Numbered from the stretch's first letter, positions 1-8,636 are shown. The stretch is DNA of 64,000 nucleotides from Polycladomyces abyssicola (GCF_018326425.1 NZ_AP024601.1:2468001-2532000); one strand, 5' to 3'. Made by a program: numbers and translations. The notes: generated by a model from the letters alone, not told the origin.

Positions 1-331
1 GATCATCAAAGGGCATTCGGGCAGCATCCCCTTGACGAAAGTCAATTTCCACACCCGCTTCTTTGGCTTTCTCCCGCGCAATTTCCACAAACTTTTTACT
101 GATGTCCAAACCGGTTATTTTGTAATTACCGAGTTTTGCAAGTTCGATCGACAAGTATCCCGGGCCAGAGGCAAGCTCAAGAACAGCGGCTTCTTCCGGG
201 ACACATGCAGCCACCTTTTCCGCATCTTTTTTGTATTCCTCAATGTTGTTCTGAGTACTTTTCGCGTACCACGTGGCAATGGGACCGTCCATTCCAATTC
301 CCTTATAACCCTTTTGGGCTTTTTTGGACAT
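1..331 (-). CDS. Class I SAM-dependent methyltransferase (partial, N-terminal 110 residues)
   Basis: The gene runs off the left edge of the window; only about 110 N-terminal residues are present. ATG at 331 follows GGAGGAAGTGAT. Residues 50-61 (VLELASGPGYLS) form the glycine-rich SAM-binding motif I, GLDIS near 74-78 supplies the acidic residue that binds the ribose, and GDAARMPF at 101-108 matches motif II/III of ubiquinone/menaquinone-type methyltransferases. The substrate cannot be told from this half. It starts 31 bases after a padR-like stump on the same strand, so the pair was probably a regulator-target operon before the insertion upstream. Confidence 0.85.
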   Translation of the reverse strand, partial: MSKKAQKGYKGIGMDGPIATWYAKSTQNNIEEYKKDAEKVAACVPEEAAVLELASGPGYLSIELAKLGNYKITGLDISKKFVEIAREKAKEAGVEIDFRQGDAARMPFDD

Positions 332-362
332 ATCACTTCCTCCATATAAAAAAGGAGTGGAC

Positions 363-551
363 TTATTCCCCAGTGTCAATCTCTGTATCAGAGGCGATGA
401 ACTGGCGAAGCCACTCTTCGCTCCAAGTAATCCGTTCGGGGATAAGCAAAGGTAATAGGGAGATCGCTGCAGGAAATTCTGGGAACTCCTGGGCCGGTGT
501 TGAAAGCATATCCCGCAACCAATCCCGAGCGATTTGTAACCCTTTCTCGGT
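363..551 (-). pseudogene. PadR-family regulator, 3' fragment
   Basis: The minus strand reads about 62 residues (ELTEKGLQIARDWL, then LSTPAQEFPEFPAA and LLPLLIPERI) before a stop at 363-365. The ELTEKG(L) segment and the following helix resemble the end of the PadR winged-helix domain and the start of its C-terminal region. There is no start codon: the reading frame emerges directly from the end of the IS200/IS605-like element at about 562, and the DNA beyond the other end of that element does not encode the missing N-terminus. It is therefore a truncated, probably inactive gene. It sits 31 bases before the methyltransferase start. Confidence 0.65.
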
Positions 552-561
552 CAGTTCGTGA

Positions 562-820
562 CTTGCCCCACACGGCTAAAGCCGTGGGCTTCTCGCTTCA
601 TCTGGCGTGGCAACCCACATCCATCCACGATGGCTTCGTCCAAGCCTAGTGAGTTTAGTTTATCGAGATTTCGATCGCAAAGTAGTTTTAAGTGTTTTCG
701 CACTTTTCTACATAATTGTACCAAAATTCTGTCGGACTTGCAAGAGGGCTTAAGCCCTCCCTCGTCCGACGCTCGCTTTCATCCCAAACCTGAAGGGCTG
801 GGTTTTCCCGCTCGCTCTTT
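562..820 (-). mobile_element. Non-autonomous IS200/IS605-type element (ends only)
   Basis: About 260 bp carrying both ends of an IS200/IS605 element and no transposase or tnpB. Read on the minus strand, the left end starts AAGAGCGAGCGGG and has a GAGGGCTTAAGCCCTC hairpin near 742-757. The right end contains the GCCACGCCAGATGAAGCGAG stretch followed by the CCCACGGCTTTAGCCGTG hairpin (about 573-590). Both ends match the tnpB-bearing element at 1784-2682 in the same orientation, and the left end follows TTAT. Such palindrome-ended derivatives are mobilised in trans by a Y1 transposase (family knowledge). It abuts the padR stump. Confidence 0.8.
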
Positions 821-822
821 AT

Positions 823-1148
823 AAGAGCACACGTACAGCTAGAGCTAAAGGTGAGCCTTGAAACGTTGGTGACATAGTCACTATTTTACTAATGCCCTCT
901 GTCGATACTGCCTGGGGAGGTGGAGGATGTGCCATTCTAGACTACGTCCGATACAAACATTTATTGATAGCCCAATACCATATCGGCGAAGGGCTGTGAA
1001 ACTGGAAAGGACAATTGCGCTATGTAATGTTTCTCATAATTAAAGAGACAATTTCCGCCGTTGACGGTCTCCTCTTATCCCTGTCCAGCCCTCTTCATGA
1101 TGCATATTATTGAAATACACCGAAAGAAATTTCAGGGGAGAGGGTTTC
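823..1148. other. Gene-free stretch with possible relic sequence
   Basis: I find no intact gene. The plus strand at about 939-1001 reads a short open segment (DYVRYKHLLIAQYHIGEGL, then stop) with no start, which looks like the end of a decayed gene of unknown family. The DNA does not contain the missing padR 5' end. It lies between the non-autonomous insertion element and the methyltransferase-like gene at 1149. Confidence 0.4.
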
Positions 1149-1691
1149 TTGATCGCGTTTGCTTATTTGCCGGTCGTACTGTATGTGGGGTTGGAATGGT
1201 TACGGAAACCGCCAGTAAAGGAAATACGCCATTATTGTCTATCCACTTACATTCTAGGGTTGGCGCTTTTTTTGTTGGTGGTTGCACCTACCGCGATCTA
1301 CTTTATGGACCCGAAGCCGACAATAGGAAATCCATGGTTTGTTTTTGGGATCATGATCGGTTTGTCGGGTGTCTGGATCAGAGCTTCCGCCATGCACACC
1401 TTGGGTAGATTTTTCAGTCGTTTCATCGGGATTCAACAGGGACATCACTTGGTGCAATGTGGATGGTACCGATACATTCGCCATCCGGGTTATTTGGGGA
1501 CGATGTTGGTTTTTTTGGGATTTGCCATATCCACATTGTCAATAACGGCGGTGATAGCCAATCTGATAGTGTACTTGGCCGCGTATTCCTACCGTGTGAG
1601 CGTGGAGGAACAGATGCTGGAGAACCAATTCGGGGAGGCGTACCGGCGGTATCGGGAATCTTCCTGGCTCTTGATTCCGTTTGTGTTTTAA
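1149..1691 (+). CDS. Isoprenylcysteine carboxyl methyltransferase (ICMT)-like membrane protein
   Basis: About 180 residues with four to five hydrophobic helices and the ICMT/phospholipid methyltransferase signature in the second half: GWYRYIRHPGYLG around residues 115-127, then EEQMLENQFGEAYRRYRE near the C-terminus. In this family the RHPxY and E..F..Y..Y elements bind SAM at the membrane; bacterial members methylate unknown lipid or isoprenoid-type substrates. I start it at TTG 1149 because AGGGGAGAGGG lies six bases upstream. A longer frame opens at TTG 1110 but has no ribosome binding site. It is a single gene between two insertion elements. Confidence 0.8.
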   Translation: MIAFAYLPVVLYVGLEWLRKPPVKEIRHYCLSTYILGLALFLLVVAPTAIYFMDPKPTIGNPWFVFGIMIGLSGVWIRASAMHTLGRFFSRFIGIQQGHHLVQCGWYRYIRHPGYLGTMLVFLGFAISTLSITAVIANLIVYLAAYSYRVSVEEQMLENQFGEAYRRYRESSWLLIPFVF

Positions 1692-1783
1692 GTCGAAGCT
1701 ATTTTTAAAAACGGATGATGTTTTTGAGATTGATGATGTCAATCCTCGAATTTAGGCACTTTTCTCCATCACCGGAGTATCGT

Positions 1784-2682
1784 CTTGCTCCACACGGCTC
1801 AATTACCTGAGTCTCTCCCTTTGTTCGCCATGGGCTTCTCGCTTCATCTGGCGTGGCAACCCACATCATCCGCGATGGCTTAATCCTAGAAAAGTGTTAG
1901 TTCTAATAGCTCGTATCTCGGTCCAGGAACGTATCCCATCGCTCGAAGCTGGATATTTCTTGCGGCATTGACATCTCTGTTAGTCACATATCCGCATGAG
2001 CAACGATGAGTACGTTCTTTTAAGGTCTTCTTTACGATCTGACCGCATTCCAAGCAAACTTGCGACGTGTTGCGGGGATCAACTGCTTCACTTGCTTACC
2101 GGTCTACTCCTTGTAAGCCGTCAATTAAACCAGCATCCTCCAGCCTGTGTCGACAATGCTCTTGGCAAGGCGGTGATTTTTCACCATTCCCCGGATGTTC
2201 AAGTCTTGAAAGGCGATCAGATCATAGTTGTCCACCAAATATCAGCTGATTTTGTGAGTAGCGTCTTTTCTCTGATTGGCTTGCAGGCTCTACCTCCACC
2301 TTATATGTGAAGCAAGCGTAGTACTTGCCGTTTTTTCGCTTGATGGAGCAAGTTTTGCTCTTTCCTTCGATCTGGCGGTGCAGTTTGATTCTCACATCGC
2401 CGATTTTGGAGAGTTTCAGATACTTTCCCATCCAGTTTGTATCCAGTTTGAGGATAGGTGAAGCTGTTATATGGGTACTTACCTTGAAATCGAGGGGAGC
2501 CCGGTTTTTCCCCGCGGTCGAGACGACGGAAAAACGCTTGAAATGCTTTGTCCAACCGCTTGGCTACGTCTTGGAAAACCTGATAATGGATTTTTATACA
2601 AAAAATGTAGGATGCGGGAGGGCTGAAACCCTCCCGTATCCGACACTCGCTATCATACCAACCCTGATTCCCGCTCGCTCTT
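1784..2682 (-). mobile_element. IS200/IS605-family element with decayed tnpB
   Basis: An element of about 0.9 kb on the minus strand. Its left end (2682 downward) reads AAGAGCGAGCGGGAATC and carries a GGGAGGGTTTCAGCCCTCCC hairpin near 2617-2636. Its right end, after tnpB, contains GCCACGCCAGATGAAGCGAG and ends near GAGCCGTGTGGAGCAAG. In IS605 elements this right-end segment is also the scaffold of the TnpB guide RNA. The hairpin of this right end is eroded compared with the copy at 562-820. No tnpA is present. The left boundary lies inside the stop codon of manA. Confidence 0.82.
1886..2590 (-). pseudogene. tnpB: tnpB (IS605 OrfB) pseudogene
   Basis: Fragments of one TnpB are spread over several frames. 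VAKRLDKAFQAFFRRLDRG is the N-terminal helical region, GDVRIKLHRQIEGK..KTCSIKRKNGKYYACF is the WED-like part, and a segment LIAFQDLNIRGMVKNHRLAK corresponds to RuvC-II. The C-terminus has the CLECGQ...HRCSCG zinc finger and TNRDVNAARNI with the RuvC-III aspartate. The first ~50 residues, the whole RuvC-I region and part of the linker are missing, and there are at least three frame changes or stops. A functional nuclease cannot be made from this copy. Confidence 0.85.
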
Positions 2683-3652
2683 AATAAAACACGCGAATCA
2701 TTTCTATCTCGCCCGCACAGGACACTGCGTAGTCGGACAACGTGGCGGGGACGATTACGGCGTCTCCGCGACTCAGTGGCATGTCACCGTCAGGCCAGTG
2801 CAGAGTACCTTGCCCGTTCGTCACAATCACGATGTCCGGATTGCCCTTGCGCCCATGCTCCAAGGAGTGTCGTCCAGACTGCAAGTTCCACTTGTCAATG
2901 GTGAAGTATGGGCAGGAGACCAAGCGAGACCCTCGCATGCCATTTGCAGCAGTAATTTCCTGTGCCGCTGGGAAGGGAGTAGGCTGCGGACCATACAGCA
3001 GGACGTCGGCTGCTTTTTCTACGTGCAACTCACGGCTCCGTCCGTGTTCATCCACGCGATCCCAATCGTAGACGCGGTACGTCACGTCGGAGGTTTGCTG
3101 GATCTCGAGCACCATCGTACCGGCCAACAGCGCGTGCAACGTCCGCGACGGTACGAACACCAGCCGCCCCGGCGAGATCGGCACGTACTCAAGATACGGC
3201 TTTACGCGCTTCTCTTCGACAGCCTGCATATACTCTTGGCGCGACTTGAACTGATGACCGTAGATGACGCGCCCATCATCCGGGCAATCCAGCACGTACC
3301 ACGCCTCGGTCTTACCGAAATCCGACTCCACCCTGCGAGCGTACTCGTCGTCCGGATGCACTTGAACGGAAAGATCTTGTGCTGCCTCGATAAATTTAAT
3401 GAGGAGCGGGAACCGCGGTTGCGGGCTGTCGCCAAGATATGCTTCCGGGTGCTCCCGCACCAAGTCGTTCAACGTCTTCCCTTTGAACGCCCCCTGTTCA
3501 ACGACGCTCGTGCCATGCGGATGGCTGGAAACCACCCAGTATTCGCCAATCGGTTGGTCGGTGTCGGTGTCGAACCAAGATTTCAGCGAGTGTCCACCCC
3601 AGATCCGCGGCACGGCGATGGGGGTGAATTTGACAGGTTCATATTTGTTCAT
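2681..3652 (-). CDS. manA: Mannose-6-phosphate isomerase, class I
   Basis: Interconverts fructose-6-phosphate and mannose-6-phosphate in the cytoplasm, feeding GDP-mannose synthesis. The 323-residue protein has the type I cupin fold. The zinc site is visible as QVH (about 97-99, in SVQVHPDD), the glutamate in GKTEAWY (about 116) and the histidine in RTLHALLAG (about 170). I prefer ATG 3652, preceded by AGGTGA, over the GTG at 3661. It is the last gene of the five-gene minus-strand operon, 57 bases after the phosphomannomutase gene. The stop codon TAA at 2681-2683 is formed at the junction with the IS605 left end, so the original C-terminus may have been slightly different. Confidence 0.93.
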   Translation of the reverse strand: MNKYEPVKFTPIAVPRIWGGHSLKSWFDTDTDQPIGEYWVVSSHPHGTSVVEQGAFKGKTLNDLVREHPEAYLGDSPQPRFPLLIKFIEAAQDLSVQVHPDDEYARRVESDFGKTEAWYVLDCPDDGRVIYGHQFKSRQEYMQAVEEKRVKPYLEYVPISPGRLVFVPSRTLHALLAGTMVLEIQQTSDVTYRVYDWDRVDEHGRSRELHVEKAADVLLYGPQPTPFPAAQEITAANGMRGSRLVSCPYFTIDKWNLQSGRHSLEHGRKGNPDIVIVTNGQGTLHWPDGDMPLSRGDAVIVPATLSDYAVSCAGEIEMIRVFY

Positions 3653-3709
3653 CAGATTCACCTACCATCATGCCCGATCCAAGGTTGTCCACTGTGCATG
3701 CCGGCGGCA

Positions 3710-5128
3710 TTACCACGGGATGGTGGAGGTGATGCCGCTGGCCCGCACGACGTCCTCTACTTCACGCTTAATCTCCTCCAGGCTCTCGGCGCTGTCCGCT
3801 TCGGCCCGTAACACAAGAATGGGTTGCGTGTTCGAACTGCGCACCAACGCCCACCCGGACGGGAACTGGATACGCGCTCCGTCCACGTCGACGATCGGGT
3901 ACCGCTTCGCAAAGTGCTCTTTCACCCGCTCGATTACCAACGACTTTTGCGATTCCTCACAGGTTACGCGCGTCTCCGGTGTCGCGTGGTACTGCGGAAC
4001 GTCTGCAAACATAGCGGAGAGTGGCCGCGTGTCCCGAGACAGGATCCGCAAAAGCCGCCCTGCTGCATACAACGCATCGTCAAAGCCGTAGAACTCATCG
4101 TTGAAGAACAGATGCCCCGACATTTCCCCTGCAAACGGCGCGTTGGTCCTGCGCAGAGTGGCCTTGATGTGCGAGTGACCCGTACGGTGGAACTGGGGCT
4201 TTCCGCCGAGCCGCTTGATTTCTTCGACCAGCGCCTGCGAACATTTGACTTCGACGAATGCATCACATCCCGGATATTTGGGCAGAATTTCCCGCCAGTA
4301 AAGAATCATCAACTGGTCTCCCCAGCGGATGCTGCCCGTCTCGTCCACCACGCCGAGGCGGTCGCCATCGCCGTCAAATGCAATCCCGAGGTCCGCCCCT
4401 GTCTCCTTGACCATCCGGATGAGGTCCTTGAGGTTGTTTGGATCGACGGGGTCTGGATGGTGGTTCGGGAACGTCGGGTCCGACGTGCAGTACAGGGGCA
4501 CGACTTCACATCCCCAACGCTTCAGTGCCTCCGGCGCGAACGAAGACGCGGTACCGTTACCGCAGTCTACGACCACTTTCAACTTGCGGTCGCCCAATTG
4601 GATCTTTTGTTGCAACATGTCGAGGTACGGGGTGCGAATGTCAACCGCTTTCGTCGGAACGTCCTGCCGAATGACCGGTTTGGCGCCGGTTTCTTCAGCT
4701 ATAGCCACCATTTCCTTGTACAGGCTTTTGACAGATTCGCCGAACAGGGTCGTCTTGTTCTGCGCCACTTTGAATCCGTTCTCGTTGGGAGGGTTGTGGC
4801 TCGCCGTGACCATGATGCCGGACGGGACATCGAGGTGTTCAAGGCTGAAGTAGAAGATTGGCGAGGTAACTTCCCCGATGTCCAGCACTTCACACTGTTC
4901 GTCACTCAGCCCCGCGGCAACCGCACGGGCAAGCGCGGGCGAGCTCTGCCGGTTGTCACGGCCGACGACCACCGTTCGTTGGCCAGCCGCGCGCACCCGG
5001 CGGGCAAACGCCCGACCCAACCAGTAGGCGAATGACTCGTGGATTTCTTCGCCGACGATTCCCCGGATGTCATACTCCCGAAATACATGCGAAGCAATCG
5101 CGTTATCCTTATTCGTCAGCACACTCAT
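3710..5128 (-). CDS. Phosphomannomutase/phosphoglucomutase
   Basis: Alpha-D-phosphohexomutase that converts mannose-6-P to mannose-1-P (and usually glucose-6-P to glucose-1-P). All four family loops are present: the catalytic phosphoserine loop TASHNP (Ser near 110), the metal-binding loop DGDGDR (about 253), the sugar-binding loop GEMSGH (about 332) and the phosphate-binding RSSNTQP near the C-terminus. At about 472 residues it has the length of AlgC-type enzymes. ATG 5128 has AAGGAGG at good spacing; an ATG two codons upstream is too close to it. It overlaps the preceding toroid gene by 20 bases, so translation is probably coupled. Confidence 0.93.
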   Translation of the reverse strand: MSVLTNKDNAIASHVFREYDIRGIVGEEIHESFAYWLGRAFARRVRAAGQRTVVVGRDNRQSSPALARAVAAGLSDEQCEVLDIGEVTSPIFYFSLEHLDVPSGIMVTASHNPPNENGFKVAQNKTTLFGESVKSLYKEMVAIAEETGAKPVIRQDVPTKAVDIRTPYLDMLQQKIQLGDRKLKVVVDCGNGTASSFAPEALKRWGCEVVPLYCTSDPTFPNHHPDPVDPNNLKDLIRMVKETGADLGIAFDGDGDRLGVVDETGSIRWGDQLMILYWREILPKYPGCDAFVEVKCSQALVEEIKRLGGKPQFHRTGHSHIKATLRRTNAPFAGEMSGHLFFNDEFYGFDDALYAAGRLLRILSRDTRPLSAMFADVPQYHATPETRVTCEESQKSLVIERVKEHFAKRYPIVDVDGARIQFPSGWALVRSSNTQPILVLRAEADSAESLEEIKREVEDVVRASGITSTIPW

Positions 5129-6230
5129 CGTCATCCCCCTCCTTGGTTTGATGGAAAATCGCTTCCGTGATCAAGTAGGCCAATGTGGATTCGGCACCTC
5201 GGTTGCGATTGGGGCCATTCTCGGTCAGTCCATCACAACAGGAGCCGTCCGACACGTCGGCCATCGGTACACCGAGGTCGTTATCGCCGTGGAACCATGC
5301 CCGGCACTTGTTCAGCACCGTCCGGTAACCCTGATCCCCGGTGACTTCGTACGCTTGTTGGCAGGCCATGGCCAACTTCATCACTTCCACCGGCTGCTGA
5401 TCCCACTGGCTGATGCCTTGCGGCGTGCACCATCCGCGGTTGCCGATCGGCCGGATCACGCCGTTTGATCCCGTCATTTTTTCGATCAGAAAATCGAGGC
5501 TGTCCTTGGCCGTCTGTTCCGCCTCGCTGGACGGGAACGTTGCATGCAAGTGGAACAACGCCCAGGGAAAGACGCCATTGCTGTAAGTCATGGTGTCCTC
5601 AAACCACCGCCATTCCGGTTGGGCGTGGCGCCGGTATTGATCGAGCAGCCGTTCGCCGAGCTGTTGAGCAACAGTCGGCAGCTCACGCAGCACCCAGTCT
5701 CGGAACGGTTGCTCCAGTTCAGGATTCGCTTCCGCTTCACGCACAAGCAGATTTGCCGCTGACAGCGCGTGCGCCATGCCGCGCGGAAACCGGAGACTGC
5801 CGATCGCACGAAACCCGTTTTGGCACAAACGTTGGGCTACACGGGCACGATCGCGGTCGAGATCCCACACCGCAGCAGTTGCAGTGGCCCACAGCACGCG
5901 TCCCAGGCAGTCATCTGACGGCTGCTCAGGTTCCCATTGGCGGTCGTACGCAACGTTGTTGTGGAAGTGGCCGTCATCTTTTTGTACCCAAGCCAAGAAC
6001 GCCAAGTACGTGTCGGCCAGGTTGGCCAATTGTTCGCCTGCTTCGTTGTTCCCGGTGCGATGGGCGTATCGGCTCCATTCGACACAGGCCCAAAGTGCCC
6101 GGGCGTTGTCGTCCGTGGAGTAGCCTTCCTTTCGACGTGGGATTTTCCCGATGCAGTGTTCGATGATTCCCGTGTCGTCGGTGAGCCGGCGCAGGTGGGT
6201 CAGTTTAACGGGAAACGGACCCAACGGCAT
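5109..6230 (-). CDS. Glycosyltransferase-associated alpha/alpha-toroid protein
   Basis: About 373 residues without signal peptide or membrane segments. The repeating helices with conserved aromatic/acidic turns (GYSTDDNARAL near residue 38, EDTMTYSNGVFPWAL near 210, IGNRGWCTPQG near 270, QWDQQPVEVMKLAMAC near 285, FHGDNDLG near 325) are typical of (alpha/alpha)6-barrel carbohydrate-active proteins. Proteins of this type are commonly encoded next to GT4 glycosyltransferases. The reaction is unknown; glycoside cleavage, phosphorolysis or epimerisation are all possible. The frame is open further upstream, but ATG 6230 gives a 26-base overlap with the GT4 gene and removes a non-conserved low-quality extension. 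Confidence 0.7.
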   Translation of the reverse strand: MPLGPFPVKLTHLRRLTDDTGIIEHCIGKIPRRKEGYSTDDNARALWACVEWSRYAHRTGNNEAGEQLANLADTYLAFLAWVQKDDGHFHNNVAYDRQWEPEQPSDDCLGRVLWATATAAVWDLDRDRARVAQRLCQNGFRAIGSLRFPRGMAHALSAANLLVREAEANPELEQPFRDWVLRELPTVAQQLGERLLDQYRRHAQPEWRWFEDTMTYSNGVFPWALFHLHATFPSSEAEQTAKDSLDFLIEKMTGSNGVIRPIGNRGWCTPQGISQWDQQPVEVMKLAMACQQAYEVTGDQGYRTVLNKCRAWFHGDNDLGVPMADVSDGSCCDGLTENGPNRNRGAESTLAYLITEAIFHQTKEGDDDECADE

Positions 6231-7395
6231 TTCCTTCAGATTCAATCTTCCGGTGTTTCTGTGACAGCTCACCGAACAACCGGGCGTGCGACTCTCCGAC
6301 TCGAGGCCAGGACATTTCACGCCCAATCTGCTGGATTCGCTGCTCCCATTGCTGCAAAGTGGTGGTATCGGACAAGAGACGGCTGATGGTCTGCGCCCAA
6401 GCGTCCACGTCTCCGTACGGGATGAGCAGATCCTCAAATTCACCGAGTAAGTCTTGCGCGTACACGTACGGCGTGCTCAAAACAGGTCTGCCGAGTCCCA
6501 CCGCGTAGGCCAGCGTTCCGCTCGTGATCTGTTGCATGCCGGGATACGGTGTGACATACAGATCGCAAGCCATAATGTGGTCGACCAACTCGTCCTCGGA
6601 GAGGTAGCGGTCAATCATCACAACGTGTTGCTCCAAGTTGAGCTCCCGGATCATCTCTTTCAGCTGTTCCCGATACGCCTCGCCTTCGTGTTTTTTCACC
6701 TCCGGGTGGGTTTGGCCAACGATGGCGTACAGAACGTTCGGAACCCGGCGAACCACTTCCGGCAAGGCTTTGAGGATCAGTTCAAGGCCCTTGCCTCGGC
6801 TGAGCAGCCCGAACGTCATCACGACTCGCTTGTCAGACCAGCCGAGTTGCTTGCGCATCGGTTCACGCCGGTCCGGCGATGGTACCGGGGTGCCGTGCGG
6901 GATGTACACGATCTTGCTCTTCGGCAACCGGTACTGGTTGGCCAACAAATCAATAGCGCGTCGGCTCATCACCACAATGCGGTCGCTGCGCTGCGCGATT
7001 TCTTCTTGCACACTGCGTAGGGGATCTTGGGGAGACTCAAGCACCGTGTGGAACGTGGTGACCAACGGCTTGCGCAACTCACGCACAAAATCCAGTACAT
7101 ATTCGCCGGCGTTTCCACCGAATATCCCAAACTCGTGCTGAAGCGAAACCACGGTGACTGGGCTGTTGTTTACGCGTTGGGCCAACTTGCGATAATCCTC
7201 GCGGACATCGCGGCGGAGGAACCATAGTGACGGGTCGTACGCCTGCAAGTCTTCGCTTTGGTCGACCATCGCGATCACGGTGTCAGCCTTGCACCCTTGC
7301 TCCGCGTTCTGGACGTACTGACGGAGATGGCTGGTGTAGGTGGCAAGGCCGCACCGCTTCGGTACATACGTACTGACATACGCAACATGACTCAT
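6205..7395 (-). CDS. Glycosyltransferase family 4 protein
   Basis: 396-residue GT-B fold enzyme. The N-terminal domain opens with YVSTYVPKRCGLATYT, a GT4-like acceptor-side loop. The C-terminal nucleotide-sugar domain shows FGLLSRGKGLE (about 196-206), YPGMQQITSGTLAYAVGLGRP (about 281-301) where GT4 enzymes carry the EX7E-like donor site, and GDVDAWAQTI. Cytoplasmic; no signal peptide. Given the mannose enzymes in the operon, the donor is probably GDP-mannose, but this is inference. ATG 7395 follows AAGGTGG and overlaps the upstream stop as ATGA, so the two genes are translationally coupled. Confidence 0.88.
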   Translation of the reverse strand: MSHVAYVSTYVPKRCGLATYTSHLRQYVQNAEQGCKADTVIAMVDQSEDLQAYDPSLWFLRRDVREDYRKLAQRVNNSPVTVVSLQHEFGIFGGNAGEYVLDFVRELRKPLVTTFHTVLESPQDPLRSVQEEIAQRSDRIVVMSRRAIDLLANQYRLPKSKIVYIPHGTPVPSPDRREPMRKQLGWSDKRVVMTFGLLSRGKGLELILKALPEVVRRVPNVLYAIVGQTHPEVKKHEGEAYREQLKEMIRELNLEQHVVMIDRYLSEDELVDHIMACDLYVTPYPGMQQITSGTLAYAVGLGRPVLSTPYVYAQDLLGEFEDLLIPYGDVDAWAQTISRLLSDTTTLQQWEQRIQQIGREMSWPRVGESHARLFGELSQKHRKIESEGNAVGSVSR

Positions 7396-8423
7396 CTATG
7401 AACCACCTTCTTTTTCGCTTCATAAACAGGAGACTGCACTTCGACGGAAAAGTCCGGGCCGACGATAGCATTACTGATTGTACGGTTACCCTCGAGGCGA
7501 GCACCGGGCAAGACGACGGAGTGAGAGCAAGAGCTGCCGGGTTCAACCGTCACTTTATCACCCAGTACCGTGTAGGGCCCAACGACACAACCACGCCCAA
7601 CCTTTACGCCGTTTCCGATCACCACGGGTGGAACCAGCGTCACGTCGTCCGATATGTCGATGTCCTCGCCTGTCCAAATTCCTTCTTTTTGCGCAGGGTA
7701 AGAAGGTTGAAGAGCGCACTTGCCATCGAGAACGTCCCGGTGCAACGCGAGATAACGGTCGAGCGTCCCCATATCCAGCCAGTAGCCACGCACGAGCCAG
7801 CCGTAGACGGGGAAACCCTTACGAATCAGTGTCGGAAATGTCTCACGCTCGATCGACACCTCGCGACCGGCCGGGATCCATTTCAACGCTTCTTTTTCCA
7901 TCACGTAAATTCCAGCATTGATACGGTTGGAAGGTGCGGCGTGACGGGGCGGTTTCTCCACAAAGCGAATGATCCGTCCCGACATGGTTTGTTGGACTAC
8001 GCCGTAGTGAGAGGGGTCTTCCACTTCCGTCAACCCAATCGTGACCAGCGCGCCGTTCGTCTGATGGAACTCCAGCAACGGCAAGAGCTCAACATGATTG
8101 ATGATGTCGGCGTTCACGACGATGAACCGGTCCGTCAACAGTTGTTCCGCATGCTTGATGGCCCCAGCTGTACCTAGCAGCTCAGGCTCCTGGCTGTACT
8201 CGATGCGAACGCCGAATTTGCACCCGTCTTCGAAGTGTTTCCGAATGATATCCGCATTGTGCTTGACAGCGATGACGAACTCAGAAATGCCTTGTGATTT
8301 GAGGTGTAGGATGAGGTGTTCCAGCCATGGCCGATTGACGACCGGAGCCATGGGCTTGGGGAGGCGTTCAGTCAGAGGTCTCAAACGTGTGCCCAATCCG
8401 CCAGCTAACAACAGTGCTTTCAT
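7392..8423 (-). CDS. NDP-sugar pyrophosphorylase, probable mannose-1-phosphate guanylyltransferase
   Basis: Nucleotidyltransferase of 343 residues. The N-terminal Rossmann-like domain has the signature LLAGGLGTRLRPLTERLPKP (residues 5-24) and the metal-binding VNADI near 100. Residues of about 250-335 form hexapeptide repeats (VVIGNGVKVGRGCVVGPY) of a left-handed beta-helix. The architecture is that of GDP-mannose and glucose-1-P nucleotidyltransferases; the neighbours manA and phosphomannomutase favour mannose-1-P as substrate and GDP-mannose as product. First gene of the operon; GGGGG lies before the ATG, and a good promoter sits 185 bases upstream. Confidence 0.85.
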   Translation of the reverse strand: MKALLLAGGLGTRLRPLTERLPKPMAPVVNRPWLEHLILHLKSQGISEFVIAVKHNADIIRKHFEDGCKFGVRIEYSQEPELLGTAGAIKHAEQLLTDRFIVVNADIINHVELLPLLEFHQTNGALVTIGLTEVEDPSHYGVVQQTMSGRIIRFVEKPPRHAAPSNRINAGIYVMEKEALKWIPAGREVSIERETFPTLIRKGFPVYGWLVRGYWLDMGTLDRYLALHRDVLDGKCALQPSYPAQKEGIWTGEDIDISDDVTLVPPVVIGNGVKVGRGCVVGPYTVLGDKVTVEPGSSCSHSVVLPGARLEGNRTISNAIVGPDFSVEVQSPVYEAKKKVVHR

Positions 8424-8607
8424 TTACATCCCCCCATTTGGCTAGATATGGAATCTATGACCAAAGCGAGAAGAATGGTAAATGAAAGAGAGTGGCATCC
8501 CGGACAGCAAGACAGTTTGCAGCGCTGCTCAAGTCTTCTGCCGAAATCACCGACTGACAGCAGGTTGTTAGCACTCACATCAAGCGGCTGATAACAACGA
8601 CAATCTC

Positions 8608-8636
8608 ATTATATACTAATTCGTGGAAAAACACAA
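8608..8636 (-). promoter_or_regulatory. SigA-type promoter of the mannose/GT4 operon
   Basis: On the minus strand: -35 TTGTGT (8631-8636), 17-base spacer, -10 TATAAT (8608-8613). It gives a leader of about 180 bases before the nucleotidyltransferase start. I saw no riboswitch in the leader. Confidence 0.65.

Noticed and set aside
2798-5035. Long plus-strand open frames opposite manA and the phosphomannomutase (over 300 and 400 codons)
   Set aside because: They are antisense shadows of conserved genes, have no ribosome binding sites, and their translations are rich in Arg/His without family similarity.
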